Positions 61,593 through 64,000 of a stretch of 64,000 bases of DNA are shown piece by piece. How positions within the stretch are numbered: the first letter of the stretch is position 1; every line of letters begins with the position of its first letter. The translations under genes and the position numbers were made by a program. The stretch spans positions 248,001 through 312,000 of the forward strand of contig NZ_FMYZ01000007.1 in assembly GCF_900101625.1 (NCBI RefSeq), given 5' to 3'. The notes under the pieces were generated by a model, which saw only the letters and a program-made list of their open reading frames with translations, made no database searches and was not told the DNA's origin. Source of the DNA: Cupriavidus sp. YR651 (GTDB lineage Bacteria; Pseudomonadota; Gammaproteobacteria; Burkholderiales; Burkholderiaceae).

Positions 61593-63170
61593 ATGACTCT
61601 TACCGGCGAGATGCTGATCGGCGCGAGCGCCGTGCGCGGCACTGAAGACACTTTCCAGGGCATCAACCCGGCAACGGGCGAAGTACTGGCTCCGACATTC
61701 CATGGCGGCAACGCCGCCGACGTGGATCGCGCCTGCGCGCTGGCCGAGGCTGCGTTCGATACCTACCGTGCCACGAGCCCCGAGCAACGTGCCCGCTTCC
61801 TGGAGTCGATCGCCGATGGCCTGGAAGCCCTCGGCGACGAGCTGATTCAGCGCGCCCACGCCGAAACCGCCCTGCCGATCGCCCGCCTGCAAGGCGAGCG
61901 CGGCCGCACGGCAGGCCAGTTGCGCCTGTTCGCCCGCGTGCTGCGCGATGGCCGCTGGCAAGGCGCCACGCTCGACAGCGCCCTGCCAGAACGCACGCCG
62001 CCGCGCCCCGACCTGCGCATGCAGCGCATTGCCGTGGGCCCGGTTGCCGTGTTCGGCGCCAGCAACTTCCCCCTCGCCTTCTCCGTGGCTGGTGGCGATA
62101 CAGCCTCCGCACTGGCTGCCGGCTGCCCCGTGGTGGCCAAGGCCCACCCGGCACATCCGGGCACGTCCGAGCTGGTCGGCCGCGTCATCCAGAAGGCCGT
62201 GGCCGATAACGGCCTGCCGGAAGGCGTGTTCTCGCTGCTGATGGGCGCCGGCATCGCCATCGGCACCGCGCTGGTGGCGCACCCGGTCATTCAGGCCGTG
62301 GGCTTCACGGGATCGCGCGTAGGTGGCCTGGCACTGATGCAGGTGGCCAACAACCGTCCGCAGCCGATCCCCGTGTATGCGGAGATGAGCAGCATCAACC
62401 CGGTCTACCTGCTGCCCGAGGCGCTGGCCGCGCGCGGCGAAGCCATCGCGCGTGACCTGGTCGATTCGCTCGTGATGGGCGTGGGGCAGTTCTGCACCAA
62501 CCCTGGTTTGCTGCTGGCCATCGAAGGCCCCGCGCTGGACGCCTTCCGCGCCGCCGCCGTGGCCGCGGTGACCGGCAAGCCGGCCGGCACCATGCTGACC
62601 CCGGGCATCCACCAGGCCTTTGAACGCGGCGTGGCGCAACTCTCGGAAGTCGAAGGGCTGACGCGCGCAGGCTGCGGGCTGGCCACTACCGGCCCCAACC
62701 AGGCCCGCCCGGCGTTCTTCGAAACCTCGGCCGACCGCTTTATCGCCGACCATCGCATGCATGCGGAAGTCTTCGGCCCGTCCACCGTGCTGGTGGCCTG
62801 CAAGGACGCCGATGCCCTGCTCGCCGTGACGCGCATCCTGGAGGGCCAGCTGACGGCCACGGTTCAGGCCGACAAGGGCGACAATGCGCTGGCCGGCCGG
62901 CTGCTGCCGCTGCTGGAACGCAAGGTGGGCCGTGTGCTGTTCAACGGTTATCCGACCGGCGTGGAAGTGTCGTTTGCGATGGTCCACGGCGGCCCGTTCC
63001 CGGCCACGTCGGATACGCGCACCACATCGGTGGGCACCACCGCGCTGGATCGCTTCCTGCGCCCCGTGTGCTACCAGAACGTGCCGGCCGACCTGCTGCC
63101 GGCCGCGGTGCAGGACGGCAATCCGCTGGGACTGTGGCGCCTGAAGGATGGCGAACTCGGCCACGCCTGA
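61593..63170 (+). CDS. Alpha-ketoglutaric semialdehyde dehydrogenase
   Basis: A 525-residue NAD(P)-dependent aldehyde dehydrogenase of the 2,5-dioxovalerate/KGSA group. The coenzyme segment VGPVAVFGASNFPLAFSV is near residue 148, the catalytic Glu is in PVYAEMSSINPV near 263 and the Cys in GVGQFCTNPGLLL near 302. It converts KGSA to 2-oxoglutarate, the last step of glucarate degradation, which agrees with adjacent gudD. The shared operator upstream places it in the GntR regulon. Confidence 0.93.
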   Translation: MTLTGEMLIGASAVRGTEDTFQGINPATGEVLAPTFHGGNAADVDRACALAEAAFDTYRATSPEQRARFLESIADGLEALGDELIQRAHAETALPIARLQGERGRTAGQLRLFARVLRDGRWQGATLDSALPERTPPRPDLRMQRIAVGPVAVFGASNFPLAFSVAGGDTASALAAGCPVVAKAHPAHPGTSELVGRVIQKAVADNGLPEGVFSLLMGAGIAIGTALVAHPVIQAVGFTGSRVGGLALMQVANNRPQPIPVYAEMSSINPVYLLPEALAARGEAIARDLVDSLVMGVGQFCTNPGLLLAIEGPALDAFRAAAVAAVTGKPAGTMLTPGIHQAFERGVAQLSEVEGLTRAGCGLATTGPNQARPAFFETSADRFIADHRMHAEVFGPSTVLVACKDADALLAVTRILEGQLTATVQADKGDNALAGRLLPLLERKVGRVLFNGYPTGVEVSFAMVHGGPFPATSDTRTTSVGTTALDRFLRPVCYQNVPADLLPAAVQDGNPLGLWRLKDGELGHA

Positions 63171-63190
63171 TCCGAGTCGTCATTGCCATG

Positions 63191-63222
63191 CAAAAACGGC
63201 CGCTTCGTGCGGCCGTTTTTGT
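63191..63222. terminator. Bidirectional terminator
   Basis: CAAAAACGGCCGC/GCGGCCGTTTTTG with loop TTCGT, between convergent genes. Confidence 0.9.
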
Positions 63223-63271
63223 TTTCCCCGGTCATGGCTGTCGAATCATGGCTGTCGAAGATCGCGCCGGA

Positions 63272-64000
63272 TCAGGCAGCCTTGAGCGATGCCGGCGCAG
63301 TCGTGCCGGCCGTGGCAGCCACCGCGGGGCTCAGCGGCACCGGCGGCTGAATCACCGGCGCATTGCCGCGCGACCGGCCCGAGCTCAGGTAGTCCGCAAT
63401 CGACTCCTGCGTCACCTCTCCCAGATACACGCCATCGGCATCCACCACCGGCAGCCAGCTCGTGTTGTGCTGGTACATGCGCGACAGCACGATGCGCAGA
63501 TGTTCGTCGAATGCCGCGGTCGCGGCAAACGGCCGCATCACCTGCACGCATTGGCCGCCACCAGCCATCGCATTGCGGACGTCGCGGCGCGTCACATAGC
63601 CGAGCGCGCGTTGCGCGTTGTCGATGACGGGCAAATGACGCACGTCGGCGTCGTCCATCACGCCGAAGGCCTCCGCAAGCGGCATCTCCGGACGGCAGCT
63701 CGGCGGCATCGTGGCAGCATCGCCCGCGCGCACCAGCAGCAGCCGCTTCAGGGTGTTGTCGTGGCCGACGAACGCCTGCACGAAGTCATCGGCGGGATGC
63801 GCCAGCAGCGCGTCCGGGTGATCGAACTGGACCAGCTGGCCGCGACGGAACACCGCCACCTTGTCACCAAGCTTGATCGCTTCGTCGATGTCGTGCGACA
63901 CCATGATCACGGTCTTGCCGAGCTGGCGCTGCATCTGGAAGAACTCGTTCTGGATGCTCTCGCGGTTGATTGGGTCCACGGCGCCGAACGGCTCGTCCAT
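63272..64000 (-). CDS. ABC transporter ATP-binding protein with CBS domains, osmoprotectant type (partial)
   Basis: The C-terminal 242 residues of an ABC ATPase; the 5' part is beyond the window. It opens at Walker B/D-loop (LMDEPFGAVDP-type, here MDEPFGAVDP), followed by the H-loop in VIMVSHDIDEAIKLGDKVAV. Two CBS domains follow (about residues 95-210, with HLPVIDNAQRALGYVTRRDV and SWLPVVDADGVYLGEV), then a Pro/Ala-rich tail. This is the ProV/OpuCA/OsmV layout, where CBS domains sense ionic strength in uptake of glycine betaine, choline or carnitine. The permease genes are not visible. Confidence 0.88.
   Translation of the reverse strand: MDEPFGAVDPINRESIQNEFFQMQRQLGKTVIMVSHDIDEAIKLGDKVAVFRRGQLVQFDHPDALLAHPADDFVQAFVGHDNTLKRLLLVRAGDAATMPPSCRPEMPLAEAFGVMDDADVRHLPVIDNAQRALGYVTRRDVRNAMAGGGQCVQVMRPFAATAAFDEHLRIVLSRMYQHNTSWLPVVDADGVYLGEVTQESIADYLSSGRSRGNAPVIQPPVPLSPAVAATAGTTAPASLKAA

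Noticed and set aside
1..64000. CRISPR arrays, insertion sequences, prophage or secondary-metabolite clusters
   Set aside because: No spaced direct-repeat array, transposase, integrase, phage structural gene or large synthase was seen.

Overview
The window is GC-rich, densely coded and organised like a beta-proteobacterial chromosome of the Burkholderiaceae, most likely Cupriavidus or Ralstonia. The reasons are two general porins of the Burkholderia type, a Bug-family (TctC) receptor, a TRAP transporter, a membrane-bound PuuD urate oxidase, and the housekeeping order yicC-gmk-rpoZ-spoT next to a kinase/phosphatase pair and rph-rdgB-hemW. I see no insertion sequence, prophage, integrase or CRISPR array. 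Genus is an inference; the sequence alone does not fix it.

Region 1 (1-13.9 kb) is a purine-degradation island. It holds the end of xanthine dehydrogenase large subunit, its maturation factor XdhC, an adenine deaminase and a guanine deaminase. After a fatty-acid desaturase and a manganese-riboswitch-controlled UPF0016 exporter come PuuD, 5-hydroxyisourate hydrolase, a GntR/FCD regulator, an NCS2 urate/xanthine permease, allantoinase PuuE and OHCU decarboxylase. Together they carry adenine and guanine through xanthine and urate to allantoate. Operator-like ATTGTNNACAAT palindromes surround the regulator promoter, and related repeats precede puuE.

Region 2 (14-37 kb) starts with a small unknown gene, malic enzyme MaeB, a DUF4136 lipoprotein, aminopeptidase N and fructose-bisphosphatase. 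Then comes a six-gene minus-strand operon for hexuronate uptake and oxidation: udh, an SMP-30 lactonase, dctP-dctQ-dctM and an aldose epimerase, with a porin divergent from it. tRNA-Thr, an orphan degenerate receiver, a FapA/DUF342 protein, a methyltransferase, DUF1415 and two flavoproteins follow.

Region 3 (37-47 kb) is regulatory and poorly characterised: a DUF2917 protein, a MocR-type regulator, a diguanylate cyclase with a duplicated sensor, an LpxO-like hydroxylase, a DUF2252 protein, five small unknown genes, tRNA-fMet and tRNA-Arg, and greB. Region 4 (47-57 kb) is core: spoT, rpoZ, gmk, yicC, a Ser/Thr kinase, a PP2C phosphatase, rph, rdgB and hemW, followed by a glycine-zipper lipoprotein and tRNA-Ser.

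Region 5 (57.9-63.2 kb) is the second half of the uronate pathway: a Bug receptor, glucarate dehydratase, a FadR-type GntR regulator and alpha-ketoglutaric semialdehyde dehydrogenase. Near-identical 20-bp operator-like sites occur here and 33 kb away beside the udh/porin genes, so I infer one regulon controlled by the GntR protein at 60655. The enzyme joining the two ends, 5-dehydro-4-deoxyglucarate dehydratase, is not in the window. The window closes inside an ABC ATPase with CBS domains of the osmoprotectant type.
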